DNA of 64,000 bases from Dictyobacter vulcani (GTDB lineage: Bacteria; Chloroflexota; Ktedonobacteria; Ktedonobacterales; Ktedonobacteraceae): contig NZ_BKZW01000001.1 in the NCBI RefSeq assembly GCF_008974265.1, positions 1,798,001 through 1,862,000 on the forward strand, in the 5' to 3' direction. Each line of letters begins with the position of its first letter. Position 1 is the stretch's first letter. The notes beneath the pieces were generated by a model. The model made no database searches and was not told the origin of the DNA. It saw only the letters and a program-made list of their open reading frames with translations. Positions 36,871-45,564 of this stretch are shown piece by piece. The translations under genes were made by a program, and so were the position numbers.

Positions 36871-38096
36871 TAGCGTTCCTCCTCTAGCACTGCCAGAACA
36901 GCTTCTACCTGCTCTATAAAATCATCTTCCAGCTTCGCCCAGGAAATCAACGCTTCTACCTGGTCTACCTTCAGTTTTTTGATGACTGTAATCGTCCAGA
37001 CACCATTGATCAATGCCCGCAATTGCTCATCTGAGATCTGGGAAAGGACCACGTTGTTCAGAACTTGCAAACGCTGTGGACTGGCCGAGGCTGCCCCCTG
37101 TGATTCCCGTAAGGAGCTGATTTTGGTGCGGGCTCGCTCCAACTCTTGCTCGCTAAATTCATCAGGCGGTAGGGGTAAGTCTTCAAGCTCATCAAACGAC
37201 GGGTCCATTGCGGGTTCACGCTCTAGCTCATCAGGTCCAATCTCTTCATCAAATGCAGGCTCTGAACGTGGAATTCGCATCTCTACAATCGAGGTATCGC
37301 GCTCCGGCCGTGAGAGTCGAGGGAGTTGTCCTGATTTCTGCGCGGATGGAGCACCAGTATCCTCGTAGTTGTACTCTGGCCGCGAAGGTGACTCGCCATC
37401 TCGTCGCTTCGTTGACTGCAACGAGGTAGGCGCAGGACCCCCCTGGCCAACTTTCTCTTTGAGCTGTTCCAGCGCTTCCCGCAGATTGATACCTGTCGTG
37501 AGCGAACGTACGTTGAGCAGTTCCATCGCCTGTTTGGGCGTCAGATCCATATTATCTTTAATGTATTGAATAAATTGAGGCAAAGGCATATTGCTACCCG
37601 GCTCACTGGGAGGCAGGCTCAAATTACTTCCTGTCCTGCTACCCTGGTCGCCATTCCGTGCGCTGGACTGCTCCTGAGCCGCCCCATCCCGATTATCTCC
37701 GGTCTGGGTCGCCGTGTGAGGAGCCGCTAAAGACGCAGGTCGATTACCAGGCGTTGCTGGTCGTGATGCCACGGACTGTTGCTGGGCGGGAGCAGTTTTT
37801 GTACTTGCCTGCGGCTGTGGAGTTGTCCGTGTAGTCTGCTGTCCTTTTTGCTGCTGCGAACGACCAGAGCCCTGTGACAGACGTTGATCCACATGTGTTG
37901 ACAGCTGCTGCATACCCGCTTCAGCCTCCAGAATCAACTGTTCCCGCTCCTCGGCGCTAGCACCAGGGGGTATGGGTACACTCATTTCAATTGTATGGGC
38001 GCGGCCATCCTTTGTATACTGGGTCGCATAGCGTAACCAGATATATGGCCCGGACTCCTCCTGTATCTTCCTGTTGCCATCCATGGAAGTACTCAC
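36870..38096 (-). CDS. unrecognised protein co-translated with rsmD
   Basis: 408 residues, no family recognised. An N-terminal segment (1-75) with YIWLRYATQYTKDGRAHTIEMSVPIPPGAS looks folded. A long Gln/Pro/Ser/Thr-rich linker follows. A helical block (about 175-220, LPQFIQYIKDNMDLTPKQAMELLNVRSL) resembles a small protein-binding domain. An acidic linker and a helical end (about 350-408, LSQISDEQLRALINGVWTITVIKKLKVDQVEALISWAK) close it. The start is GTG 38096 with AGGAG 7 bases upstream. Stop and rsmD start overlap by one base. Confidence 0.7.
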   Translation of the reverse strand: MSTSMDGNRKIQEESGPYIWLRYATQYTKDGRAHTIEMSVPIPPGASAEEREQLILEAEAGMQQLSTHVDQRLSQGSGRSQQQKGQQTTRTTPQPQASTKTAPAQQQSVASRPATPGNRPASLAAPHTATQTGDNRDGAAQEQSSARNGDQGSRTGSNLSLPPSEPGSNMPLPQFIQYIKDNMDLTPKQAMELLNVRSLTTGINLREALEQLKEKVGQGGPAPTSLQSTKRRDGESPSRPEYNYEDTGAPSAQKSGQLPRLSRPERDTSIVEMRIPRSEPAFDEEIGPDELEREPAMDPSFDELEDLPLPPDEFSEQELERARTKISSLRESQGAASASPQRLQVLNNVVLSQISDEQLRALINGVWTITVIKKLKVDQVEALISWAKLEDDFIEQVEAVLAVLEEER

Positions 38097-38288
38097 CTGC
38101 TTTCTCCTACAATGCTGCTCTACCTACAATTCCAGGGTCTCTTTGTCGATCATTAACAGCGTACACTATATTATATCAAAAACGTCTTGCAGACACATCC
38201 CTTGTGCTTGATCCTCTCCGCATGTATTAAGAGCATTGCAGAGGAAAAAGAGTTTGCTTGTGTTCAAGAAAGTTGAGATAAGCTATCG

Positions 38289-38951
38289 ATGATACCAACA
38301 CCACGGGTAGCCCCCCTCCCACCACAGGCCGAGCAGGACACCATTGAACCAGCCGGAGTGGCGCTAACGCCAGCGCGCAATAGAATTGGTCAATCCCGAC
38401 TTGCTCTTGCCATCAAAGCTCTCCTGCGCCCGATCTTTAAGTTTCTCTACTATACCATCCATTGGATGCAATGCAATAAACTTAGCACATTACTGGCCAG
38501 CCTCCTCCTGCTGGCAAGTATCTTTGCCACCACGTATTTTGCCAGTGGACAGCTACCCTTTAGTTCCAATTCCGACAACCTGCAACAGTCCGTCCAGCAC
38601 AATCCTGCGATCAGCTCCGACGTTCAGGCCTGGCTGCTGGCATTACGGGCCGGGGATCTCAATACTATGCTGGCGGTACAAAAATCCATGGATACATCTG
38701 TGCGCCCACCGGATAGCTCTTTGTATGTGTTGCAGTTCAGCGAAAAATTTGCTCCGGTCAAATGGACCAATATTGCCGTGACCAGTATGAATAAAGCTCC
38801 TGATGGTTTGATTGATACATTTATTGAAACAGATATTAGTACCGCCAGCAATCCTAATGCTGCCAACAAGAGTGTGGTGCTCTGGCATTTTAGCACTACC
38901 CCATCTGGCCACATTTTCCTGCTGGACTATGTGTCGGGCCGTACTGTCTGA
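38289..38951 (+). CDS. unrecognised single-pass membrane protein
   Basis: 220 residues. A Pro-rich cytoplasmic N-terminus (1-35), a basic amphipathic stretch, then one membrane helix at about 63-84 (LSTLLASLLLLASIFATTYFA). The outer domain of about 130 residues (ISSDVQAWLLALRAGDLNTMLAVQKSMDTS... to ...HIFLLDYVSGRTV) has the look of an NTF2-like or similar alpha+beta fold, which is only a guess. The ATG lacks a strong ribosome-binding site. An FtsH-like gene follows after 108 bases on the same strand. Confidence 0.65.
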   Translation: MIPTPRVAPLPPQAEQDTIEPAGVALTPARNRIGQSRLALAIKALLRPIFKFLYYTIHWMQCNKLSTLLASLLLLASIFATTYFASGQLPFSSNSDNLQQSVQHNPAISSDVQAWLLALRAGDLNTMLAVQKSMDTSVRPPDSSLYVLQFSEKFAPVKWTNIAVTSMNKAPDGLIDTFIETDISTASNPNAANKSVVLWHFSTTPSGHIFLLDYVSGRTV

Positions 38952-39059
38952 CACGATCCACTGAAAACATTCACAAAAAACGCAATTGGAACGCCACTCA
39001 CCGCGACTGAGTAGCAGCAGGCAGCGCTGTTCAGATGCATATTGAAGGGATAAGACGGA

Positions 39060-40943
39060 GTGTCAACAAATACAACACGTACCAGACGCCCACGCAACGA
39101 TCTGGATAAGGCTATTGATCTGGGTCTGGATCAGTTTGGACGCTTTTTTCGCCGCGCATGGTGGTGGATCGCGCTCAGCATCTTTGCCCTCTGGTTCTTT
39201 ACATCAGGAGTCACCATTGCAGGTCTGGATGGGGGCACTGCCTTGAGCGGAATCATCCAGATTACCTTTGCCATCTGTTACATTCTCATCCAGTTTGTGG
39301 CCCTCTTCTGGTTCCTGGCCCGCCCACGTTTGTACTGGGTAATGCCCGGTGAAACCGGTGTCACGTTCGATGACTACAAAGGCAATCCAGAGGTGCTGGA
39401 ATCCGCCCGCCGTATCGTGGCTCTGTTGCGTGGCGTCAAAGAATTCCAGCAGATGGGCGGAAATCCAATCCGTGGCCTGCTCCTCTCGGGACCTCCCGGA
39501 ACTGGTAAGAGCTATCTGGCCCAGTGTATGAGTACTGAGGCAGGCGTGCCGTTCGCTTATGCCAGTGCCGCTAGCTTCAAAGCTATGTTCATGGGTATCG
39601 ATGTATTGATGATCAGCAAGCTGTATCGCAAAGCACGCCGTCTGGCTCGTGAGTATGGTGGCTGCGTGATTTTCATGGATGAGGTTGATGCGATCGGTGG
39701 CTCGCGTGGCGCTACTGGAATGGGTGGTGGCATGGGAATGATGGGCGGGATGATGGGTGGCGGTAGTGGTGGTCTTAATCAGCTCTTGATGGAGATGGAT
39801 CCCCCCAATATCGAGACCGGCTGGTTCAAAAAGATCCTGCGTACCCTCGGTCTGTATCATGGTCGTGCGCAACAGGAACCGGTTTTGACGATCGGGGCCA
39901 CTAATATTCCTGATGCCCTGGACCGTGCGTTGCTACGTCCTGGCCGGTTTGATCGGCAGATCAATATTGCTCCACCCACCGATAAATATCGTCCAGAGGT
40001 GATTGAATACTATCTGCACAAAGTTGAGCATGAGGAAGACATCTCCATTACAGCGCTCTCGGCTCGCTTTGTCAGTTATACACCGGTCGCGATCAAACAC
40101 GTTATCAACGAAGCAACGATCATCGCCCATTTTAATCGCCGCGCCAGAGTTACCTACAAAGATTTAACGGAGGCCCAGGATCTGCATGAGTTTGGGTTGC
40201 GTCAGATCAGTGAGTTGACCGAGATTGAGCGCCGTCGACTGGCTTATCATGAGGCCGGCCATATCGTCGCCAGTTACTACTTGATGGATCGCTACTTCCC
40301 GGCCTATGTAACGATCCATATGCGCGGTGATGTTGAGGGAGCGGCTGCCTTTGCTGCTCCACGCCCGAAGGAAACTATCGTTACCCGCAATCGAGAAGAT
40401 GTCCTCGCCCGTATTCAAGTCTGCCTGGCTTCCCGCGCTGCGGAAGAATTATTCCTGAATACCAGTCTGAATGGCGTAACGGGAGATTTCAAAACTGCGA
40501 CCCAGGAAGCAGTCTACTATATTGGCGCATATGGCATGGACACGACCATCACCTCGTTTCTGGCCTTTGGGGATTCTGGAAACGCGCTGAGCGCCGTTCC
40601 CCGTTTTGCCGAGCGTGTTGAAGCGTTGCTACAATCACAACTGAATGCGGTGAAGCAGCTTTTTGTGGAACATAGTGAAGCCATGATCGCAGTGGCTGAG
40701 GCCCTGATCGACAAAGACGAATTGGTAACGGAAGAAATCAAGGAGTTGATTGATCGCGCGGATGCCCGCTGTGCGTTCCAGAACGTGTTCGGCGCTTTTA
40801 CACCCATGCTAACAACTGAACATAACAATAATGGACATCACCACCACGCTTATAAACCGACTCGTAGTACAGACCTGGCTCAATCCGATTCCAATATGAT
40901 GAACTTCAATTTCCAGTTTAATGAGTCAGACATCCAGGCATAA
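39060..40943 (+). CDS. FtsH-like membrane AAA+ metalloprotease, divergent
   Basis: 627 residues. Two membrane helices at about 34-56 and 60-86. AAA+ module: Walker A GPPGTGKS at 144-151, Walker B CVIFMDEVDAIGG, and second region of homology ATNIPDALDRALLRPGRFDR with Arg fingers. M41 protease site: H397-E-A-G-H401, with an Asp ligand in VTGDFKTATQEAV. Odd points: the pore loop reads FKAMFMGIDVLM instead of the FtsH FVGVGASRVR; a Gly/Met-rich loop (GMGGGMGMMGGMMGGG) replaces the DEREQT region; and the tail is His/Asn-rich. The start is GTG with AAGGGA 9 bases upstream. Confidence 0.85.
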   Translation: MSTNTTRTRRPRNDLDKAIDLGLDQFGRFFRRAWWWIALSIFALWFFTSGVTIAGLDGGTALSGIIQITFAICYILIQFVALFWFLARPRLYWVMPGETGVTFDDYKGNPEVLESARRIVALLRGVKEFQQMGGNPIRGLLLSGPPGTGKSYLAQCMSTEAGVPFAYASAASFKAMFMGIDVLMISKLYRKARRLAREYGGCVIFMDEVDAIGGSRGATGMGGGMGMMGGMMGGGSGGLNQLLMEMDPPNIETGWFKKILRTLGLYHGRAQQEPVLTIGATNIPDALDRALLRPGRFDRQINIAPPTDKYRPEVIEYYLHKVEHEEDISITALSARFVSYTPVAIKHVINEATIIAHFNRRARVTYKDLTEAQDLHEFGLRQISELTEIERRRLAYHEAGHIVASYYLMDRYFPAYVTIHMRGDVEGAAAFAAPRPKETIVTRNREDVLARIQVCLASRAAEELFLNTSLNGVTGDFKTATQEAVYYIGAYGMDTTITSFLAFGDSGNALSAVPRFAERVEALLQSQLNAVKQLFVEHSEAMIAVAEALIDKDELVTEEIKELIDRADARCAFQNVFGAFTPMLTTEHNNNGHHHHAYKPTRSTDLAQSDSNMMNFNFQFNESDIQA

Positions 40944-40947
40944 AAAC

Positions 40948-41090
40948 ATGAGTATGTGGTGGAAAATATGGCGCGGTGCGCCATATTTTCCACCACATAC
41001 TCATAGAAAGCGGAGCACTTTAGTGCTCGAGTGAGGCTGCGGGAGACGATCCCCATCAGCAAGGACCTCAAGCACACGCTTCATTTTTGT
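40948..41090. repeat. dispersed palindromic element, copy D
   Basis: A long hairpin with 27-bp perfect arms (40948-40974, 40978-41004, loop ggt) begins 4 bases after the FtsH-like stop. A diverged 3' module follows (AGCACTTTAGTGCTCGAGTG ... GGGAGACGATCCCCATCAGC ... CTCAAGCACACGC). The short 5' hairpin is missing, because the gene ends there. It probably also acts as terminator. Confidence 0.7.
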
Positions 41091-41228
41091 GGATGGCAAT
41101 AGGTAAATAGAGCACAGAGGCCTGAATTACTTGAATATTTTACGTTTATTTGCTACTGTGGAGTAGGATCAGGGACAGCCATAAATTATATTTTCCCTAT
41201 CTTGTATTTTCCCTATCATAGAGGAGAC

Positions 41229-41246
41229 ATGCATCTATTATTATGA
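41229..41246 (+). other. five-codon upstream ORF overlapping the next start
   Basis: ATG CAT CTA TTA TTA TGA has the only good ribosome-binding site here (GAGGAG at 41221-41226). Its TGA overlaps the ATG of the downstream gene (ATGA at 41243-41246), an arrangement suited to translational coupling. Confidence 0.4.
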
Positions 41247-42775
41247 GTACCGCTCTCTCAAATGCGGCCAGTACGCATACAGATACTTCTACTCCCCTGA
41301 CCAGTCGTCGTAAGCTTTTGATCGCCGCAGGACTGCTGGCGCTCTTGCTGGTCGCCTTATTGATGCGCCTGTATACATTGGGTGTGCCCTTTGATCGGGA
41401 CTCATATGATGAGGGAGTTTACTGGCAGACGTTGCGCTCTCTAGGCGCTGGTTACGCTTTATATCATCCGACGTTTTATTCACAGCCACCCATGTTCTTG
41501 TTTTCAATCTTTCCCATCTATCTGCTTTTTGGCCAGACACTCTGGTCGGCTCGACTGGGCATTGCGTTGATATCATTAACTGGCCTGGTAGGAATTTTTC
41601 TGCTTGGCTATGCCCTGCGCAAATGGATCGGTGCTTTTACTGCCTTGATCCTGCTAATGTTGACTCCCCTGTATCTCTCAGCCTCACAAACTATCCAGGC
41701 AGAAGGTCCTCAGGTGGCGTTCTCGATACTGGCAGTGGCTTTTGCGTATCTCTGGTGGCAAAAGCCCACAGGATGGCGTGGTGGCCTCCTGGCAGCTCTG
41801 TGTACGTTTACCTTGATGCTGAGTATTTTTAGTAAACTATTTGCACTGGCTACTTTTGTGCCGGTCGCTTTGCTGGCCCTGGCTCAGATCTGGCGCATTA
41901 CACGTCAGCCAGTTGAGATGCGCTGGCAGAATGCTCGCTCACTCGTCATCGGGATTGGGGTCGGCATCCTGACAGCACTGGTGCTTATGCTACCGTTTCT
42001 GGGGTCACTAGCAGATTTCTGGTCCGGTGTGGTGTCGTTTCATAATGCCGCCAAAACCGCCACTCCTCATGTGAGCAATACCAACAAAATAGTTTACTTC
42101 TTGCTTGCTCCCCTTGGCTTTGCCGCGCTCTATGGCAGTATTGTCGCCCTGCTCAAGAAAGATTGGCGTGTCCTGCCATTGCTGGCCTGGGCGCTGGTCT
42201 CCGCGATCATGCTCTGGCTACAACAACCTCTCTTTGACCATCACCTGGTCATTCTGGTTCCGGTGCTGGTGGCGTTGACGATCATGGGATTCACCGGTCT
42301 GCCACTAAACAAAAAAGCTGTGATGCAGCCGTCAGGATGGATCAGTGCTGGCTGTTTGCTCCTGGTCTTAATCACGCTGGTGTTTGGAGCAAGGACAATT
42401 CAGCTTAACTATCACAAACTGCAAAACCAGGCCAGTTCGGCCGCGACGAAAGGCTCCCAACGTACAGCCCATGATCTTGAACAGGCGATCCCGGCTGATG
42501 CCTTTGTGATTACTGATGGACAATTTGTGGCTGGTCTCGCCGGACGCAATACGCCACCCGAACTGGTCGATACCTCTAGCGTGCGTATTAATACCAACTA
42601 TCTCACCAGTCAGCAACTGATCCAACAGGCCTCGCAGCCCAAAGTCAAAGCGATCTTGTTCTATACTGGCCGCCTGACCAATCCCAGACTGCAAGAGTTT
42701 CGTAGCTGGATACCACAACACTTTCACCAGATCCAGAAATATGGCAAGGATGGTTCTCTGTGGGTTAGAATATAA
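41243..42775 (+). CDS. GT39/PMT-like membrane glycosyltransferase
   Basis: 510 residues with about eleven hydrophobic segments. LGVPFDRDSYDEGVYWQTLRSLGAGYALYHPTFYSQPPMF carries an acidic loop after the first helix with Tyr-Asp-Glu-Gly, as in GT-C enzymes of the ArnT/PMT type that use polyprenyl-phosphate sugars. The last 130 residues form a soluble outer domain (DLEQAIPADAFVITDGQFVAGLAGRNTPPELVDTSSVRI), common in these proteins. Acceptor unknown. The ATG has no site of its own and is preceded by a short coupled ORF. Confidence 0.8.
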   Translation: MSTALSNAASTHTDTSTPLTSRRKLLIAAGLLALLLVALLMRLYTLGVPFDRDSYDEGVYWQTLRSLGAGYALYHPTFYSQPPMFLFSIFPIYLLFGQTLWSARLGIALISLTGLVGIFLLGYALRKWIGAFTALILLMLTPLYLSASQTIQAEGPQVAFSILAVAFAYLWWQKPTGWRGGLLAALCTFTLMLSIFSKLFALATFVPVALLALAQIWRITRQPVEMRWQNARSLVIGIGVGILTALVLMLPFLGSLADFWSGVVSFHNAAKTATPHVSNTNKIVYFLLAPLGFAALYGSIVALLKKDWRVLPLLAWALVSAIMLWLQQPLFDHHLVILVPVLVALTIMGFTGLPLNKKAVMQPSGWISAGCLLLVLITLVFGARTIQLNYHKLQNQASSAATKGSQRTAHDLEQAIPADAFVITDGQFVAGLAGRNTPPELVDTSSVRINTNYLTSQQLIQQASQPKVKAILFYTGRLTNPRLQEFRSWIPQHFHQIQKYGKDGSLWVRI

Positions 42776-42830
42776 CTGGCACTATTGATAGAACTGTTGA
42801 TCAAAGTCACTGAGGAGGATTACAAGACAT

Positions 42831-42938
42831 ATGCAAAAGAAGAAAACATTCAGTACCATGGAGATTGTCTTAGTTGGCGTATTGCTTGGCTCACTCGTGC
42901 TCTCGTTTCTGCAAGCCCGGCAGGATGAAAATAAATAA
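42831..42938 (+). CDS. 35-residue single-pass membrane protein
   Basis: A short frame with a strong ribosome-binding site (GAGGAGG 11 bases before the ATG). A basic N-terminus (MQKKKTFST) is followed by a membrane helix (MEIVLVGVLLGSLVLSFL) and a charged tail (QARQDENK). It follows the GT39-like gene by 55 bases and precedes a terminator by 11, so it is probably the last gene of that transcript. Function unknown. Confidence 0.6.
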   Translation: MQKKKTFSTMEIVLVGVLLGSLVLSFLQARQDENK

Positions 42939-42949
42939 AGACAGCACCA

Positions 42950-42987
42950 TAAAGCAGCGTGTGGCTACCGGGCTACACGCTGCTTTA
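42950..42987. terminator. terminator between convergent genes
   Basis: TAAAGCAGCGTGT/ACACGCTGCTTTA, 13 bp, over a 12-base loop. It serves the + strand group ending at 42938 and the minus-strand dnaJ-like gene ending at 42988. Confidence 0.8.
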
Positions 42988-43332
42988 TTAATCGCGCATA
43001 TTCTTTTTTAGCTCGCGTACAAAACCCTGGGCTCCTTCTTTCCAGGTCATGCGCGGAGGGCTCTGGCGCAGTCGTTCACGTTGGGTCAAAATAAAGTTGA
43101 GGATAACATCGCGCTTCATTTGTTCGAGGCGTTGAATATCGTAGGCCATACGCCTGGTGGGATCTCCCAGGACGCCATAAGCCTCATTGATGCGTTTGAT
43201 ATGACGATCCTCAGCGTCTCTATTCAAGTCTGGATGATGCAAGCGTGCCAGGCGACGATATGCTCGTTTGATATCTTCGAGGCTGGCGGTACTTGTTACT
43301 TCAAGGATCGCATAATAATCTGGTAGTACCAT
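42988..43332 (-). CDS. short J-domain protein
   Basis: 114 residues. An N-terminal J domain (DYYAILEVTSTASLEDIKRAYRRLARLHHPDLNR) has the HPD motif needed to stimulate Hsp70 ATPase. The remaining 50 residues are basic and helical, with no zinc or client-binding domain of full DnaJ. It probably recruits DnaK for a special client. It starts 3 bases after the dut stop, with its AGGTGG site inside dut, so the genes are co-translated. Confidence 0.9.
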   Translation of the reverse strand: MVLPDYYAILEVTSTASLEDIKRAYRRLARLHHPDLNRDAEDRHIKRINEAYGVLGDPTRRMAYDIQRLEQMKRDVILNFILTQRERLRQSPPRMTWKEGAQGFVRELKKNMRD

Positions 43333-43335
43333 AAT

Positions 43336-43785
43336 TTAGCCACCTGTGCTTCCAAAACCTCCGCGTCCATCGCCGACCTGATCCACTTCATTCCATGCAA
43401 AACGACCAACAGGAATAAAAATCCCTTGCGCAATTCGTTCTCCACGCAAAACCGTGACAGGCTCATCGCGGAAATTATACACCGATACCATCAATTCGTC
43501 GCCATCTCCACAATAATCCTGATCAATAACCCCGACACCATTTGGCATGAGTAGACCTTTACGGCGCGCGGTACTGCTGCGCATTGTCAGCAGTAGCATA
43601 TATCCCGGCGGGGTCTGCACGATCAGATTGCTGGGAATCAAAGCCAGCGTACGTGGCGCGATTTCAGTAGTTTCTCGACTAAGCAGATCAAAACCTACCG
43701 AGCCTGCTGTCACATAGGTCGGCAGCGGCAATTCCGCATCGACTCTTTTAATATTTACCTCTAACGGTTGTACAGTTACGTCCAT
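43336..43785 (-). CDS. dut: deoxyuridine 5'-triphosphate nucleotidohydrolase
   Basis: 149 residues, trimeric dUTPase type. The five motifs are in order: AGSVGFDL, RSSTARRKGL, GVIDQDYCGDGDEL (catalytic Asp), RIAQGIFIP, and the C-terminal GRGGFGSTGG that closes over substrate. The enzyme hydrolyses dUTP to dUMP, keeping uracil out of DNA. Length is normal. Confidence 0.95.
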   Translation of the reverse strand: MDVTVQPLEVNIKRVDAELPLPTYVTAGSVGFDLLSRETTEIAPRTLALIPSNLIVQTPPGYMLLLTMRSSTARRKGLLMPNGVGVIDQDYCGDGDELMVSVYNFRDEPVTVLRGERIAQGIFIPVGRFAWNEVDQVGDGRGGFGSTGG

Positions 43786-43851
43786 GTAGGTTATTCTAGA
43801 GAATAGAAGATGCTACGTCAAGGGATAGTGTTTTCCTATGGAGATCATACG

Positions 43852-43887
43852 TTCGCTAGCTAACGTATCACGTTGATGGCTAGCGAA
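43852..43887. promoter_or_regulatory. nested inverted repeat between divergent genes
   Basis: TTCGCTAGC (43852-43860) pairs with GCTAGCGAA (43879-43887), and inside it AACG pairs with CGTT. It lies between the dut start and the start at 43937, so an operator or leader structure is more likely than a terminator. Confidence 0.35.
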
Positions 43888-43936
43888 ACACGCTTTTTTG
43901 TACACAATTTTTGTTTAGCTATCAGGAAGCAGGTAT

Positions 43937-44371
43937 GTGAACACACACACACTTACTATGCCAAAAACAACAATGCGTCAGCGCTTTTGCATCATCATCT
44001 TTTTCTTGTTGCTCTCACTTGCAGCAACAATCGTTGTTGCAAATGCAACTATACATGCAGTCCAGGATGTGCACACCCATCAGGTGATGGAACATAAAGG
44101 GGATGTACACCTCATTCGGCAATGGATGACGATCCCTTATATTGCCCATGTCTATCGTGTACCCAACTCAATCCTGTATGCAGCGCTCAATTTAAAAGAC
44201 ACTCCTGCTAATCGTCATAGTACATTAGAAACGCTTGCTCTCCAGCATAAACAGTCAGTGGATAGCGTTATTCGCAAAATCCAGCACTGTATTCTAGCGT
44301 ATCAAAAAGACCATCCCTTTATTCCTTACCCGACACCGGTTGCAGCTAGAGGGGAGAGCAGAATAATTTGA
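43937..44371 (+). CDS. small membrane-anchored protein coupled to DedA
   Basis: 144 residues. One N-terminal membrane helix (about 16-36, RFCIIIFFLLLSLAATIVVANA). The outer domain contains IRQWMTIPYIAHVYRVPNSILYAALNLKDTPANRHSTLETLALQHKQSVDSVIRKI. The family has no function I can name. The start is GTG with AGGA upstream. Its TGA overlaps the TTG start of the DedA gene by four bases, so the two are co-translated and probably act together at the membrane. Confidence 0.75.
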   Translation: MNTHTLTMPKTTMRQRFCIIIFFLLLSLAATIVVANATIHAVQDVHTHQVMEHKGDVHLIRQWMTIPYIAHVYRVPNSILYAALNLKDTPANRHSTLETLALQHKQSVDSVIRKIQHCILAYQKDHPFIPYPTPVAARGESRII

Positions 44372-45210
44372 GTACACTTGTCACACTTATGCTCGGCTGG
44401 CTGCAAATCTATGGCTATCCAGTTCTCTGGCTCTGTATCTGTATTGCGGCAATGGGCGCACCACTCCCTATTGGCTTGCTTTTACTGGCATCAGGAGCCT
44501 TTGCAGCCCTGGGAGACTTTAATCTTGGAATTCTCTTTATTACGGCACTGAGCGCTTCAGTCTGTGGTGATGGGCTGGGATATTTGACTGGACGAAAAGT
44601 GGGAACACGCATACTTACCTGGCTAAGCCAGACTCGCCGTATTCGCTTTCTCTCACCCAAAGTTCTTGCTCGTTCACAGGAATACTTTCAACGTCGCGGT
44701 ATCTGGGCTGTCTTTTTGAGTCGCTGCGTGGTACCGGCCCTCGGTGGCACCATCAACATCTTAGCTGGTGCAGAAGGCTATCCTTATCGTAAATTCGTGG
44801 TGGCCGATGTTATTGGTGAAGCCCTCGGTATCGGCCCGGCATTAATCCTTGGTTTTATCTTTGGTGCCAGCTGGGAAGACGTTGGAGAGGTACTCACCAC
44901 GATCTCAACCCTGACCATACTATTACTCATTGCCGGATATCTTATCGTCTTATTAATGCGCACCCTTAAACGCATGAAAACGGGAAGGGAAGAAATAAAG
45001 ACAGAAAATTCAGCAGAAATAAAAGCATTACAGATGGATATCGCAGGCACACAACAACAGCAAAAAAAGTCTAACAAGAAGAATAATTTGAAAGCGACTC
45101 CATTTCTTGCCACTTTAAGAAGGGTTCAAACGTATAAAAGTACAGATGGATTACACACACCTTACAGTTTTCCCAAGGAAACTACGTCAAATCCAGGTCG
45201 TAGGGACTAG
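44368..45210 (+). CDS. DedA-family membrane protein (VTT domain)
   Basis: 280 residues. The SNARE-associated/VTT domain spans about 10-200: GAPLPIGLLLLASGAFAALGDFNL, CGDGLGYLTGRKVG, FLSRCVVPALGGTINILAGAEGYPYRKF with the conserved Arg and Pro. DedA proteins are lipid scramblase or undecaprenyl-phosphate translocase relatives needed for envelope integrity. A charged C-terminal tail of about 75 residues (KKSNKKNNLK) is extra. The start codon is TTG, overlapping the preceding gene. Confidence 0.88.
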   Translation: MSTLVTLMLGWLQIYGYPVLWLCICIAAMGAPLPIGLLLLASGAFAALGDFNLGILFITALSASVCGDGLGYLTGRKVGTRILTWLSQTRRIRFLSPKVLARSQEYFQRRGIWAVFLSRCVVPALGGTINILAGAEGYPYRKFVVADVIGEALGIGPALILGFIFGASWEDVGEVLTTISTLTILLLIAGYLIVLLMRTLKRMKTGREEIKTENSAEIKALQMDIAGTQQQQKKSNKKNNLKATPFLATLRRVQTYKSTDGLHTPYSFPKETTSNPGRRD

Positions 45211-45564
45211 AATGAAAGGGTGACTTGCGTTATAATTAAGGAAGGGACGTAGTTCCTTTCACTGATTGGCAACGACATTGTCATTATTGCTTGACCGCCC
45301 ATGTGACAAAGCCGGCAACATTGTACGCGCATTTGTCTGAAAAATTTGGGGAAACGTCTTTTTTGCCAATGAGTTCTAGGGAATATTTTCCCACCTGGCG
45401 ATGTTTCTATTAGTAGAAACTGATTGCATGTCATTGATTTTCCTCCCACTCGGCTCGGACAGAACGGTCCGATGATAGGTGTAATGCCTTGAGTGTAGGA
45501 CCAGACTGACGACGAACAGATATCTTGCTGCTTAGGATATACTACTTTTCATGGAGGGCGCACA
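45211..45564 (+). other. upstream region of the sigma factor gene
   Basis: About 350 bases with no supported gene. TATAAT at 45230-45235 and TATACT at about 45536 could be -10 boxes, but neither has a good -35. No terminator hairpin is seen after the DedA gene, so read-through into the sigma gene is possible. Confidence 0.4.

Noticed and set aside
39204..39872. 222-codon minus-strand frame
   Set aside because: Antisense to the conserved AAA region of the FtsH-like gene; His/Thr-rich composition typical of a shadow.
45207..45449. 80-codon minus-strand frame before the sigma gene
   Set aside because: No start signal and implausible Cys/Met-rich composition; overlaps the DedA stop.
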